A stretch of DNA of 44,229 nt. Origin: Microvirga roseola (lineage in GTDB: Bacteria > Pseudomonadota > Alphaproteobacteria > Rhizobiales > Beijerinckiaceae). Below, in pieces: positions 7,493 to 15,718 of the stretch; within the stretch, counting starts at the first letter, position 1; each line of letters opens with the position of its first letter. The position numbers and the translations under genes were made by a program. Below the pieces are notes generated by a model. That model saw only the letters and a program-made list of their open reading frames with translations, was not told the DNA's origin and searched no databases. The stretch spans positions 1-44,229 of the forward strand of contig NZ_JAJATX010000031.1 in NCBI RefSeq assembly GCF_020866965.1. The letters run 5' to 3'.

Positions 7493-8730
7493 TAGATCCT
7501 CCCCCAGGCCTGCAGAACCAGCTTTTCGATATCGCGGTTGACGGCATTCATGGACTCAATCGCGCGGTCAATTGTACCTTTCGTAAAGTCCGCACGCTCG
7601 GCTTCATAAATGGTCTTCTTCATGATGCCGGCGTCCGAGACGGCAGTGCTCTTCAGCATTTCATTGTCAAGAACATAGTCTCCGAACATCTTACGGAGAT
7701 ACTGAACCATTTGGGCTTGAGGCACATCATTTGGCTCATAGCGGGTGACCAGGTATTTGAGCCAGTCGTACTCTGTATTGCCGCCTGCGTTTTTTAGCAC
7801 GCTTAGCAGGTCCTTGGTCATTGTCAGGAACTGAGCCATAGACATCACGTCCATCATCTGTGGATGAACCGTGATCACGATGCCCGTCGCGGCACTGAGA
7901 GCCGAGAGCGTCAAATATCCTAACTGAGGAGGACAATCGATCACAACGAGATCGTAGTTATGATGCACGGTCTCAAGCGCGCCGTTTACGCGGTCGAAGA
8001 AGCGCTTTCCCTCCTGCTTGTTCTGGAGAGCCATTGGCACTTCGTGCTCGAATTCCATGAGCTCGAGATTCGCAGGGATCATTTCCAGGCCCTCGATATA
8101 GGTCGGCCGGATAATATCCTTGAGCGGAATTCTCGCACCGGAGTAGCGGATGTTTCCATAAAGGGTCTGGTTCTCTAGGACGTCGAGCTCCGGATGGAGG
8201 CCGTGGACGGCTGAGAGGCTCGCTTGCGGATCCAGATCGATGGCCAGAACGCGATATCCATTTATGGCAAGATACTGCGCCAGATGAGCCGCAGTTGTGG
8301 TCTTTGCTGATCCGCCCTTGAAGTTCGTACAGGCGATCACCTGAAGGTGTTCGCTTCCGCTACGGTGCTTCAAATACTGCCTCTCCCCTTTCGCATTTGC
8401 GTCGAGATACGCACGCAGGTTCGCGACGTCCTTGAGGGAATAGAGGCGTCGGCCATTCGGCTGTATCTCCACGTCAGGTCCCTTCCCGTCCAGCGAGAGC
8501 TGCCGCAGGTAACTGTCCGCGACACCAAGGAGCTTAGCGACCTCTCCGGACGTTAGTTTGCGAAAGGACTTTTGAGCACGCGGCGGAAAAGCGGTCTCGA
8601 GCTGCCGGTGCAGGTTTTTGGAGAGCTTAGTTGCATGCTCTCCAATGAGGTCAAGCCCCACACGGGACGGCCGATTGGATGTTGAGCTGGCAGATACATG
8701 ACCTTCGCTCTCGAGCTGAGGCAGAGCCAT
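7492..8730 (-). CDS. repA: Plasmid partitioning protein RepA (ParA-family ATPase)
   Basis: I choose the ATG at 8730 because AAGGGGGACC lies just upstream; the frame extends to 8787. The 412 residues include an N-terminal winged-helix region (KLTSGEVAKLLGVADSYLRQ) and the deviant Walker A box NFKGGSAKTTTAAHLAQYLA. Further motifs are AIDLDPQASLS (Walker A') and DLVVIDCPPQLGYLTLSAL (Walker B). RepA and RepB segregate the replicon, and RepA also represses the operon. Its promoter region (8731-8830) is AT-rich, and palindromes that could be RepA or RepB sites lie further upstream. Confidence 0.95.
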   Translation of the reverse strand: MALPQLESEGHVSASSTSNRPSRVGLDLIGEHATKLSKNLHRQLETAFPPRAQKSFRKLTSGEVAKLLGVADSYLRQLSLDGKGPDVEIQPNGRRLYSLKDVANLRAYLDANAKGERQYLKHRSGSEHLQVIACTNFKGGSAKTTTAAHLAQYLAINGYRVLAIDLDPQASLSAVHGLHPELDVLENQTLYGNIRYSGARIPLKDIIRPTYIEGLEMIPANLELMEFEHEVPMALQNKQEGKRFFDRVNGALETVHHNYDLVVIDCPPQLGYLTLSALSAATGIVITVHPQMMDVMSMAQFLTMTKDLLSVLKNAGGNTEYDWLKYLVTRYEPNDVPQAQMVQYLRKMFGDYVLDNEMLKSTAVSDAGIMKKTIYEAERADFTKGTIDRAIESMNAVNRDIEKLVLQAWGRI

Positions 8731-8902
8731 CAAGGTCCCCCTTCTTACGGAAAAGTGCCGGTGAACGGCTGAATTCCGTCTTATCAAATGCAGGGAACGT
8801 TAATATCAGGTTAAACTAGGGCTGATCGAAACGAGGCGTCGGCCACGTTGTTCTGCTGAGGCGCTATTGCTAAATAGCTATTGATCAACGAGAACTCTCA
8901 GC

Positions 8903-8939
8903 GACAGAGTGTTTTAAACACATGTAAAAAAACTCTGTC
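8903..8939. repeat. Hairpin enclosing a degenerate 16-bp palindrome, upstream of repA
   Basis: GACAGAGT (8903-8910) and ACTCTGTC (8932-8939) are a perfect 8-bp inverted repeat, and the adjoining T and A runs extend the pairing. The enclosed sequence contains TTAAACACATGTAAAA (8914-8929), which matches the repeated 16-bp palindrome of this region at 13 of 16 positions. It could be a transcript-ending hairpin or a protein-binding site. It lies about 175 bases before the repA start. Confidence 0.5.
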
Positions 8940-9178
8940 TGCCATCCCCCTGAGACGAGGATCAGAGCTCCGTCAACCCTCGCCCACCTGCGACCCTCGG
9001 TCTGATTCGCGCTTGCCAAGTATACTCATCAAACCCTGCAGCAAGGTGGCTTGAAAGGGTCCATCCGTTCCCTACTGGCGTAGTCCGATCCGCATACCGC
9101 GAAGCCAACAGCAGCCAAAGAGCCAGATTAGACCGTACAAGCCTGATTTCCGGTCGTGCGAACTTTACACCGCCTTAG

Positions 9179-9196
9179 ATTTTACACGTGTAAAAT
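9179..9196. repeat. Perfect 18-bp palindrome ATTTTACACGTGTAAAAT, candidate parS
   Basis: The 18 bases are perfectly self-complementary around ACACGTGT. A shorter TTTACAC half-site lies at 9164-9170. The same 16-bp core recurs exactly at 9747-9762 and imperfectly at 9311 and 8914. Iterated perfect palindromes close to repAB are what RepB centromere sites look like, although the sequence differs from the GTT...AAC type parS described for Rhizobium/Agrobacterium repABC plasmids. Confidence 0.55.
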
Positions 9197-9310
9197 CCGG
9201 GTAGAGCAGCTCTCGCTTGTCATTGGTCGGCCCCGACGCCGAAGACCTCAGTCGAGTGAAAGCCGGCGCAGGCATCGCTTAGCCGACGCCATCGACGCTC
9301 AGCCATTCCG

Positions 9311-9326
9311 TATTAGACGTGTAAAA
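9311..9326. repeat. Degenerate copy of the 16-bp palindrome
   Basis: TATTAGACGTGTAAAA differs from TTTTACACGTGTAAAA at two positions, both in the left half; the right half ACGTGTAAAA is intact. It lies 131 bases after the perfect copy at 9180. Confidence 0.45.
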
Positions 9327-9746
9327 CCGCAGCGGCGGCCTCACGTCCATCGGGCGACATCAGTGGAGTCGCCTTTAGACTCTAGTGCCCCGCCCGTTTC
9401 AGCACCAAAGGCAGTTTTGGGATCCTGCTATTCGGCAGGCATGATATCGGCAGTGCGCTGCCGCTGCTTCTCCTTGATTAGATGGCCGCGATGCGTTGTC
9501 GGGTCCGGGGTCGCAGACCACAAGATATCGTATTCTATACTTGCAAATTCGAGGATGCGAGCCAAAGCCCCTCCCCTTCAAACCGAGGCCGCCGATTACT
9601 GTTTGACATGTATGCGGCCGGCGCAAAGTGCTAGCGGCTACGAGAGAAATCCAGGCCAGATGGAAGTCCGCCGTGTCACCACGGTTTCCACTCAGAAGGC
9701 TTCAAAGCCAGAACGCTGTTCTCGCCCCGGGTTCGCTCTCAAAGAA

Positions 9747-9762
9747 TTTTACACGTGTAAAA
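9747..9762. repeat. Second perfect copy of the 16-bp palindrome, candidate parS
   Basis: TTTTACACGTGTAAAA occurs here exactly as in the core at 9180-9195, 567 bases away. Two exact 16-bp matches in this short region are very unlikely by chance, so the sequence is under selection or was duplicated. The best explanation is a binding site for the RepB (or RepA) protein encoded next door. Confidence 0.55.
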
Positions 9763-10459
9763 ACGTCTCGCTAGTTGGGCCAGTCGGCCATCAGGTTGGT
9801 TCCTCGTCTAGGCCAAGGAGAAGCCTCGCCCGCGAGGTCCGCCACATCGTTCCGCCACCAGATCCCTGCGGAAAGCAGAGGGAAAGACGGGCAGGGTCTA
9901 GGTGGCGCTGTGGCAGTGACTATGGGAATACCGATGACAGATGCGCTCGCACCATCAATCCCGTGCACACCATGTCGAGTGGCGGTAAGATCTTTGCCTC
10001 GTCCTAGGGCAAAGCCTCCATAGTCCGTATCGATGCGTGTGCCCCTCGCGCTATTGCCGCGGCCACGATCCCCCGTACGGTGGCTCAAACCGACGCGAAC
10101 GGTTGAACAGCAGTCCCAGCCGGATCTGGGTGAGCGGGGAGGGGAATCCACGAATCTCTGCACATGATACTTGCCATTCCGACACGCGGACAATGGCTGA
10201 CCGACGTTCAGGCCGCTGTGGGCGCCCCTGAGCCGTTCCGAGCCATCTCACCTGGGACGCTCTCGCAGAGTAGGTGCAAACCACGCATTGATCTTGCTGA
10301 ACTTGAGATGGTCGGCCACCGACGTGGGAGCCTTCGCACTCTGTCGGGCAGCATCCGGCCTGGACCTCACCTCCTCTGTCACCAGCACGTCAGCCTGCCG
10401 CCCGATGGCCGATGCGCCTTTCAGGACCTCGAGGCGGTCCTGGGAGCGCATGCGGCGTC

Positions 10460-10708
10460 TCAGGTGCTGGGAGTGTAGACCTCCCGCTCCCACTTCGCCT
10501 TCGCCGTATCAGCGCACACAAAGCGGCAGATCGGGCGAGAGAGACAGGTCGGCATGGTCTCGACGGCTCGGGCCGGCTGGTACGGGAAATCGGCCGCCAC
10601 GATCGCCGCCTCAATCACACAGGTTTCGCCGTCTTTGCCAGGGAACGGGTGTGAGCCTCGTTTCAGCTTCCGGTTCAGGAGGTGATAGAAAGTGTCCACG
10701 GCAGCCAT
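10460..10708 (-). CDS. Conserved-looking hypothetical protein, possibly truncated
   Basis: This 82-residue frame contains TFYHLLNRKLKRGSHPFPG, then ETCVIEAAIVAADFPY and MPTCLSRPICRF. These look like a conserved domain with Gly-Ser-His, Thr-Cys and Cys-x-Ser-Arg-Pro motifs. I believe similar hypothetical proteins exist in Methylobacterium relatives, but I cannot name the family. The last 15 or so residues lose this character, so the C-terminus may have been altered by a frameshift. No function is proposed. Confidence 0.4.
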   Translation of the reverse strand: MAAVDTFYHLLNRKLKRGSHPFPGKDGETCVIEAAIVAADFPYQPARAVETMPTCLSRPICRFVCADTAKAKWEREVYTPST

Positions 10709-10919
10709 CCCTGTGGCGTCCGCACCGCAGGATGGTAGTCCCCTGACAGCTCACGCAATCGCACCGAGGGATGCCAGGTCGAATACCTGACCTTGTGTTA
10801 TGGGTACATGACTACCGGGGTAGCTCAGCGCCCAGGAGCGAGATGGCAGAGCACCTCAGCAGTCTATGCCCAGACCGAGCCCGAACTCGATTGAGTAATG
10901 ACATCATCCAGCGAAGCGA

Positions 10920-11840
10920 CTACACCGCATCTTGTAGTGAGGATGGCAGGGCCAGACCGGCCTTGCGCGCTCGATCGAGCTGCTTCTTCACCGAGGAGGC
11001 TGACCATGTGAGACCCCCACGCGGTGTCCGCTCCCGCATGCGCTCAAGCTGCACCCCAATGTCCCGCAGCGAGAGGCTCGGGTCGGTCATTGCGATACCG
11101 GCGATCAACGTCATAAGACGGTCCTCCGGGTTCTTGCGCGGAGCAGGGCGGAGGAGGGTAGGGTCAGCCATGTGTTGCGATACGAGCTTGCCCACAGCCC
11201 GTCGCAGCCGGGCCACGGTCCACGGTTGACCGCCGCTGCCGAGCACGCGCACAATGTCCCCCCAGGGGTGCTGGGGCCGCATGCGCCGAACTGTTGGCAT
11301 CCATCGATCTGCGCCAGCGATCAGATCGTCCATGTAGACCTTCTCCCGAGCGAGGGCGATCTTCCTAATGGCTTCCGGCCGACGCTCGCGCATGCCCGGA
11401 TTGCCCGGCTTCTTGCCTCGCGCCTTGGCGGCCTTGATCCCGGCCCTCGTGCGCTCGGAGATGAGGGAGCGTTCCAGCTGCGCAACTGCACCAAGGACCT
11501 GCAAGGAAAATATTCCTTGCGGCGTTGCGGTGTCAATTGGGTCGCGCAGGGAGCGGAAATGCGCCTTCCTGGCTTCTAGCGTTTCGATCACCTCGAGGAG
11601 GTGGCTTACTGAACGGGCCAGACGATCCAGCCGCACCACAACGAGGACCTCACCCGGCTTGATCTCGCGAAGGAGACGCGCAAGCACCGGCCGGGCGCGG
11701 CTCGCCCCGGACCCGTGCTCCTGATGGATTTCGGCGCACCCTGCAGCGTGCAGCTCGTCGAGCTGTGCATCATTCGCCTGGTCCTCGGTCGAGACGCGGG
11801 AGTAGCCGATCAGGCGGGGATTCACGAGGGGAGGGGGCAT
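10920..11840 (-). CDS. Serine recombinase (resolvase/invertase family)
   Basis: The 306-residue protein, from ATG 11840, starts with a resolvase catalytic domain: LIGYSRVSTEDQANDAQLDE carries the nucleophilic Ser, VVVRLDRLARSVSHLLEV the conserved Arg pair, and QLERSLISERTRAGIKAAKA the long E-helix. The C-terminal 150 residues are longer than in Tn3/gamma-delta resolvases (about 185 residues in all) and contain helix-turn-helix-like segments (for example SLSLRDIGVQLERMRE). Near a partition locus it may resolve plasmid multimers, or it may be a transposon resolvase without its transposase. The target site is unknown. Confidence 0.9.
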   Translation of the reverse strand: MPPPLVNPRLIGYSRVSTEDQANDAQLDELHAAGCAEIHQEHGSGASRARPVLARLLREIKPGEVLVVVRLDRLARSVSHLLEVIETLEARKAHFRSLRDPIDTATPQGIFSLQVLGAVAQLERSLISERTRAGIKAAKARGKKPGNPGMRERRPEAIRKIALAREKVYMDDLIAGADRWMPTVRRMRPQHPWGDIVRVLGSGGQPWTVARLRRAVGKLVSQHMADPTLLRPAPRKNPEDRLMTLIAGIAMTDPSLSLRDIGVQLERMRERTPRGGLTWSASSVKKQLDRARKAGLALPSSLQDAV

Positions 11841-11846
11841 GAACAA

Positions 11847-12315
11847 GCTTCAGAGAGACGGCTTCCAGCGCCTTTGTACACTCTCGCTTGCTATGAGCAA
11901 CTGATCGTTTGAACACGTTTCTCAAGTCACTTTGTTAACCAGCCGGAGAGGGGATGGCTTCCCTCCGGCCGGCAGAAATGGCTTAAAACAACGGATTTTT
12001 GGGTTGGGTGGCCGCCCCAGAAGCGCGCTGGAGCTCCCCAGCAGGGAGTCAGATCGAGATTACTGACCTCTGCTGTGACCGCCGCCCCGCAGGTCTACTC
12101 AGTCCATCACTCAAGCCGTAGCAAAGATCTAGTTGGCTCCTTCTGTGACGGCTTAGCCCTTTGATATCCGCAGCTTAGCAGCAGATGCACTTGTGGCTTT
12201 CTGGCAGGGGAGGGGGCCCATCGGCAGATCACATGAGCCCTGCCCTTGTGGACGAGAGGCCCTGCACTCCTACATCCTTGATCTGCTATCCTGGCCCAGG
12301 GATGTGGAGGCGCCG
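11847..12315. other. Intergenic region between divergent recombinase and MBL-fold genes
   Basis: Nothing recognisable is encoded. Plus-strand frames continue upstream of the MBL-fold start (to 12193), but the added residues (Cys/Pro/Arg-rich) do not look like a protein and would hide the signal peptide. Promoters for both divergent genes must lie here; I could not assign any. Confidence 0.4.
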
Positions 12316-13113
12316 ATGATGAGCTTCTGCCGAGCTGCCTGTTCCGTTGCTGCTTTCGTTGGCTTGAGCTGGTCCTTGCCTGCTGCCGCTTCCGAGTTGC
12401 AGGGGTGCCCTGGACTGATCGCCTCCAGAGAGGCCCTGTTCTCCCGGGCCGCCCTGCGTCAGGACGAGGTGGGCCTCACCTTCATCGGCCATGCCACCTT
12501 CCTGATCGAGACGCCTCAGGGTATGCGGATCGCCACCGACTACAGCGACGGCACGCGCCCGCCCGCCACGCCTGACGTGGCCACAATGAACAAGGCGCAT
12601 TCCACCCACTTCAGCTACCGACCTGATCCTGGAATCAAACACGTGCTCCGGGGCTGGAATCCAGATGGTGGGCCGGCCCACCATGACCTGACTGTGCAGG
12701 ATGTGCGCATCCGGAATGTCTCGACGAACATCCGCAGCTATGGCGGGGCAACGGAATACGACGGCAACTCTATCTTCGTGTTCGAGACCGCTCAGCTGTG
12801 CGTCGCCCATCTGGGCCATCTGCACCACACTCTCTCACCCGAGCACCTGAAGAAGCTCGGCCGCATTGACGTTCTTCTGGTGCCGGTGGATGGGGGCTAC
12901 ACGCTGGCGACCTCTGACATGATGGAGGTGCTGCGCTCGATCAATGCGCCGCTCATGATCCCGATGCATTTCTTCGGGCAGTCGACGCTCGACCGCTTTC
13001 TGGCGTCGGCCCGGGAGCACTTTCCGGTGGAGTTCAGCGATGCGGCGGCGATTACCGTGTCGCGCGCAACGCTGCCCAAGAGCCCAAAGATCCTGGTTCT
13101 GCCGGGGCACTGA
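12316..13113 (+). CDS. Exported MBL-fold metallo-hydrolase
   Basis: I choose ATG 12316, 8 bases after GTGGAGG, because the product then begins with a clear signal peptide (MMSFCRAACSVAAFVGLSWS, cut after AAASE). The mature part has the UlaG-like metallo-beta-lactamase pattern. The first strand is LTFIGHATFLIETPQGMRIA with Asp in TDYSD. A His cluster lies in NKAHSTHFSYRPD, another in AHLGHLHHTLSPEHL, and a late His in IPMHFFGQ. The usual HxHxDH is modified, so metal binding may be altered. It is probably a periplasmic hydrolase of unknown substrate. It ends just before a tRNA fragment. Confidence 0.85.
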   Translation: MMSFCRAACSVAAFVGLSWSLPAAASELQGCPGLIASREALFSRAALRQDEVGLTFIGHATFLIETPQGMRIATDYSDGTRPPATPDVATMNKAHSTHFSYRPDPGIKHVLRGWNPDGGPAHHDLTVQDVRIRNVSTNIRSYGGATEYDGNSIFVFETAQLCVAHLGHLHHTLSPEHLKKLGRIDVLLVPVDGGYTLATSDMMEVLRSINAPLMIPMHFFGQSTLDRFLASAREHFPVEFSDAAAITVSRATLPKSPKILVLPGH

Positions 13114-13140
13114 ACGCCTGGTAAGTAGCTCCGCCCGAAC

Positions 13141-13192
13141 CATCTGACTTTTAATCCGAGCGTCCTGGGTTCGAGTCCCAGCGCGCTCACCA
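13141..13192 (+). tRNA. 3' half of tRNA-Lys(UUU): tRNA remnant / candidate attachment site
   Basis: The sequence shows a Lys anticodon loop CTTTTAA inside an anticodon stem with one mismatch. It also has a perfect T arm (CTGGG-TTCGAGT-CCCAG, 13165-13181), and a 3' acceptor strand ending in genomically encoded CCA at 13190-13192. Upstream there is no D arm and no 5' strand able to pair with GCGCGCTC, so this is not a complete tRNA. Integrases often use tRNA 3' ends as attB and leave such halves at island borders. The antisense frame gives the ALGLEPRT peptide typical of tRNA shadows. Confidence 0.65.
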
Positions 13193-13272
13193 AATCTTTT
13201 CAATTACTTAGCTGCTGGTGGGGTTTGGTCCTGCTTCCCAGAAAGCCTGATTGGGAAGCGTATGGGAAGCAA

Positions 13273-13294
13273 GCTCGGTTAACCGAGCGTTTTT
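13273..13294 (+). terminator. Rho-independent terminator
   Basis: GCTCGGTT/AACCGAGC (13273-13288) is a perfect 16-bp palindrome, foldable as a 6-bp stem with a TTAA loop, followed by GTTTTT. It would end transcripts coming from the MBL-fold gene and tRNA-remnant side. Confidence 0.7.
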
Positions 13295-13704
13295 CTCCCC
13301 AATTCACATTAGAGGCCTCAGCCCGGGTTCCATCGACCCGATCATTGTGAACGTCCCGAATCACGCGCAGAGCGGACCTTTACAGCGTTCTGCTTAAGAG
13401 CTGCTATTGACCTAACCCGGACCTTGCGATTGTTCAAACGCGATGGCTGAGTTCGGCGCAGATGTCCGGAGCATATGGACGACAGTGAGTAAGTCGTGCG
13501 CGAACGCGGACAGTCCGCAATTCGAAACAGTGTTTCGCTACGCGTCCGCATCGGCGCCGAATTTTTCAGCGCATTGCTCCGGCATTTGCCTCAAGTTTGG
13601 TCACGTAGGGCTTGACGATGTTCAACAGCCAAGCACAAGGTAAGATACAGACTGGCCGGTTCGTTTCTTGATGCTCCTCCAGAAGGAGCCCAGGCGGGGA
13701 GTGC

Positions 13705-14355
13705 ATGGGTAAGGTCGCGAGGAGAACTCAGGAGCAGCGAACGGCGGAAACGCGGCATCGGCTCCTTGATGCCACGATCACCCTGCTGCTCGAGCGGGGT
13801 TATTTCCGGATTACAACCGCAGATATTGCATCTGTCGCCGGGGTTTCGCGCGGTGCTCTCACCCATCATTTCGTCAGCAAGGAAGACATCGTTACGCAGG
13901 CCGTCCAGCATCAGCTCAGAAAGGTGACGGTCGATCTCCACGAGCTCGCGGATTCTCTGGAGGGCAAGTCGACCGACGAGATCGTGGACTATTTGTGGGA
14001 GATGATGGCCGGCGGGCTCTTTCTCGTCACGCTGGAATACCTTCCCGAAGCCCGTCACAACTCGGAATTCAAGGCGCAGATGACTCCGGTCGTGAAGGAG
14101 TTTCATGCGGCACTCGACGCCATCTGGGCGCGCCTCTCCCAACATGCCGGCATAAAGCCGTCCCAGGCCCAGGTCATGTTGAACGCCACGATGTGCCTGA
14201 TCCGCGGGATGGTCGCCCAGACGATCGTGCGTGACGATCCCGATTACTTCCGCTCACTGCTCGCTTACTGGAAGGGACATCTGCGGGAAGTGTTCGTACT
14301 CGACCGACGATCACCGCAGGCGAGACCGCGCCGTAAGGTGTCGGCGGCCGAGTGA
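13705..14355 (+). CDS. TetR/AcrR-family transcriptional regulator
   Basis: This 216-residue protein starts after GGCGGGGAG. Its N-terminal TetR helix-turn-helix (residues 12-60: TRHRLLDATITLLLERGY, then TADIASVAGVSRGALTHHF) binds DNA, and the C-terminal two thirds form the ligand-sensing domain. It lies directly upstream of and in the same direction as the amidohydrolase and Liv transporter genes, so it is the obvious local regulator, probably released by the transported compound or its breakdown product. An inverted repeat at 14417-14431, between it and the next gene, is a candidate operator. Confidence 0.92.
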   Translation: MGKVARRTQEQRTAETRHRLLDATITLLLERGYFRITTADIASVAGVSRGALTHHFVSKEDIVTQAVQHQLRKVTVDLHELADSLEGKSTDEIVDYLWEMMAGGLFLVTLEYLPEARHNSEFKAQMTPVVKEFHAALDAIWARLSQHAGIKPSQAQVMLNATMCLIRGMVAQTIVRDDPDYFRSLLAYWKGHLREVFVLDRRSPQARPRRKVSAAE

Positions 14356-14416
14356 GAGGGCCGGCCTCGACCGGCATCTCGCGCGGGCACCGCGCTCAAG
14401 ACAAGCAGTTTAAATC

Positions 14417-14431
14417 GCACCGTTCCGGTGC
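14417..14431. promoter_or_regulatory. Inverted repeat, candidate TetR operator
   Basis: GCACCG-TTC-CGGTGC is a perfect 6-bp inverted repeat with a 3-base spacer, 11 bases before the ATG at 14442. Position and symmetry suit a TetR-family operator that would block expression of the amidohydrolase-Liv operon. Confidence 0.4.
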
Positions 14432-14441
14432 ACAGCCCTAG

Positions 14442-15698
14442 ATGGAGTCATCCACCCCTATGTCGCTTACACTCTTTTCGAATGCGCGCATCGTCGACGG
14501 CACGGCTTCCGAGCCCAGCGCTCCGATGCATGTTCTCGTGGAAAACGACCGGATCCGGGAAGTGTCCGAGAGCCGGATCGCTTCGGAGCATGCACGCGTG
14601 ATCGATCTCAACGGCGGTACGCTCATGCCCGGACTGATCGACTGTCACGTCCATGTGGTGGCGGGGCTGGTGAATCTCGGCCAGAACGCGATGCTGCCCG
14701 ACGTGCTCGTCGCCTTTCATGCGGCGCGCATCATGAAGGGCATGCTCGCGCGCGGATTCACGACTGTGCGCGACGTGGGCGGCGCGACCTTCGCCTTGGC
14801 CGATGCGGTGAACCAAGGGCTCGTCGAGGGTCCGCGCCTGATCGTGTGCGGCAAAGCGCTGTCCCAGACCGGAGGACACGCGGATTTCCGCGGCAACTAC
14901 GACAACCGCGATCCTGAGTACCAGACGAGACGTCTCGGCGCCCTCGGCCGCATCTGCGACGGTGTCGAGGCCTGCCGCCACGCCGCACGCGACGAGATCC
15001 GCCAGGGTGCTCAATTCATCAAGATCATGGCGAATGGCGGCGTTGCCTCGCCCACGGATCCGATCGCATTCCTCGGATTTTCGAACGACGAGATCCGCGC
15101 CATCGTCGAGGAGGCGCGCAACGCTCAGACCTATGTCTCGGCCCATCTCTATACGGACGAAGCGATCTCGCGAGCCGTCGAGCTGGGCGTACGGTCTGTC
15201 GAGCATGCGAACCTGATCGAGGATAAGACGGCCGCCCTCATGAAGGAACGCGGCGCGATCGCATGCCCGACTTTGGTGACCTATGAGGCGCTGAAGAACG
15301 AGGGCGCCTCGCTCGGGCTCCCGGCAGCTTCCGTCGCTAAGATCGACGACGTGAGGCTGCGCGGCATCGAATCCCTGGACATCATGCGGCGCGCGGGCGT
15401 CACCATGGCCTTTGGCACGGATCTGCTGGGCGAAATGCACCGCCATCAATCTGAGGAATTCGTGATCCGCGGGCGCGTCCTGGCGGCCGCCGAGGTCATC
15501 CGCTCGGCCACCGTCGATGCGGCAGAACTCATCGGCATGCCGGGTCAGATCGGTACCGTCTCGCCCGGAGCCTATGCCGACCTGATCGTCGTCGAGGGCA
15601 ATCCCCTGGCGGATCTGTCCCTGCTCACGGGCCAGGGACGGCACATGCCGCTCATCATGAAGGGCGGCCAATTTATCAAGAACGAGCTCAACCACTAA
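14442..15698 (+). CDS. Metal-dependent amidohydrolase (prolidase / Xaa-Pro dipeptidase-like)
   Basis: The 418 residues match amidohydrolase-superfamily hydrolases. The first metal site is the HVH of TLMPGLIDCHVHVVAG, the bridging Lys lies in GAQFIKIMANGG, the later His are SAHLYTD and SVEHANLI, and the catalytic Asp is in AFGTDLLGEMHRHQ. The C-terminal domain ends with the usual LIVVEGNPLADLSLL strand pair. Close relatives cleave dipeptides with C-terminal proline, N-acyl amino acids or carbamates. There is no signal peptide, so it acts in the cytoplasm on solute imported by the adjoining ABC transporter. An alternative start is ATG 14460. Confidence 0.9.
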   Translation: MESSTPMSLTLFSNARIVDGTASEPSAPMHVLVENDRIREVSESRIASEHARVIDLNGGTLMPGLIDCHVHVVAGLVNLGQNAMLPDVLVAFHAARIMKGMLARGFTTVRDVGGATFALADAVNQGLVEGPRLIVCGKALSQTGGHADFRGNYDNRDPEYQTRRLGALGRICDGVEACRHAARDEIRQGAQFIKIMANGGVASPTDPIAFLGFSNDEIRAIVEEARNAQTYVSAHLYTDEAISRAVELGVRSVEHANLIEDKTAALMKERGAIACPTLVTYEALKNEGASLGLPAASVAKIDDVRLRGIESLDIMRRAGVTMAFGTDLLGEMHRHQSEEFVIRGRVLAAAEVIRSATVDAAELIGMPGQIGTVSPGAYADLIVVEGNPLADLSLLTGQGRHMPLIMKGGQFIKNELNH

Positions 15699-15718
15699 GC
15701 ACCAGAAAGGGAACCTCG

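Larger units (their letters stand above)
8731..10459. other. Gene-poor region upstream of repA: candidate partition site/origin
   Basis: About 1.7 kb lacks any gene I can defend. The longest frame (+, 9156-10007) is rich in Arg, Ser and Cys with no hydrophobic core and spans the palindromes, so I treat it as a chance frame. The stretch contains two perfect and two degenerate copies of a 16-bp palindrome and one strong hairpin. Placement immediately upstream of repAB suggests cis-acting replication or partition functions, which is inference. Confidence 0.4.

Noticed and set aside
9156..10007. A 283-codon plus-strand open frame in the origin-like region
   Set aside because: Its translation is rich in Arg, Ser, Pro and Cys, lacks hydrophobic core segments and has no motif. 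It runs through the palindromic repeats. A chance open frame in GC-rich DNA is more likely.
12897..13203. Minus-strand frames over the tRNA-Lys remnant giving the peptide ALGLEPRT
   Set aside because: This peptide is the typical false product of reading a tRNA on the wrong strand; it is explained by the tRNA fragment and the MBL-fold gene.
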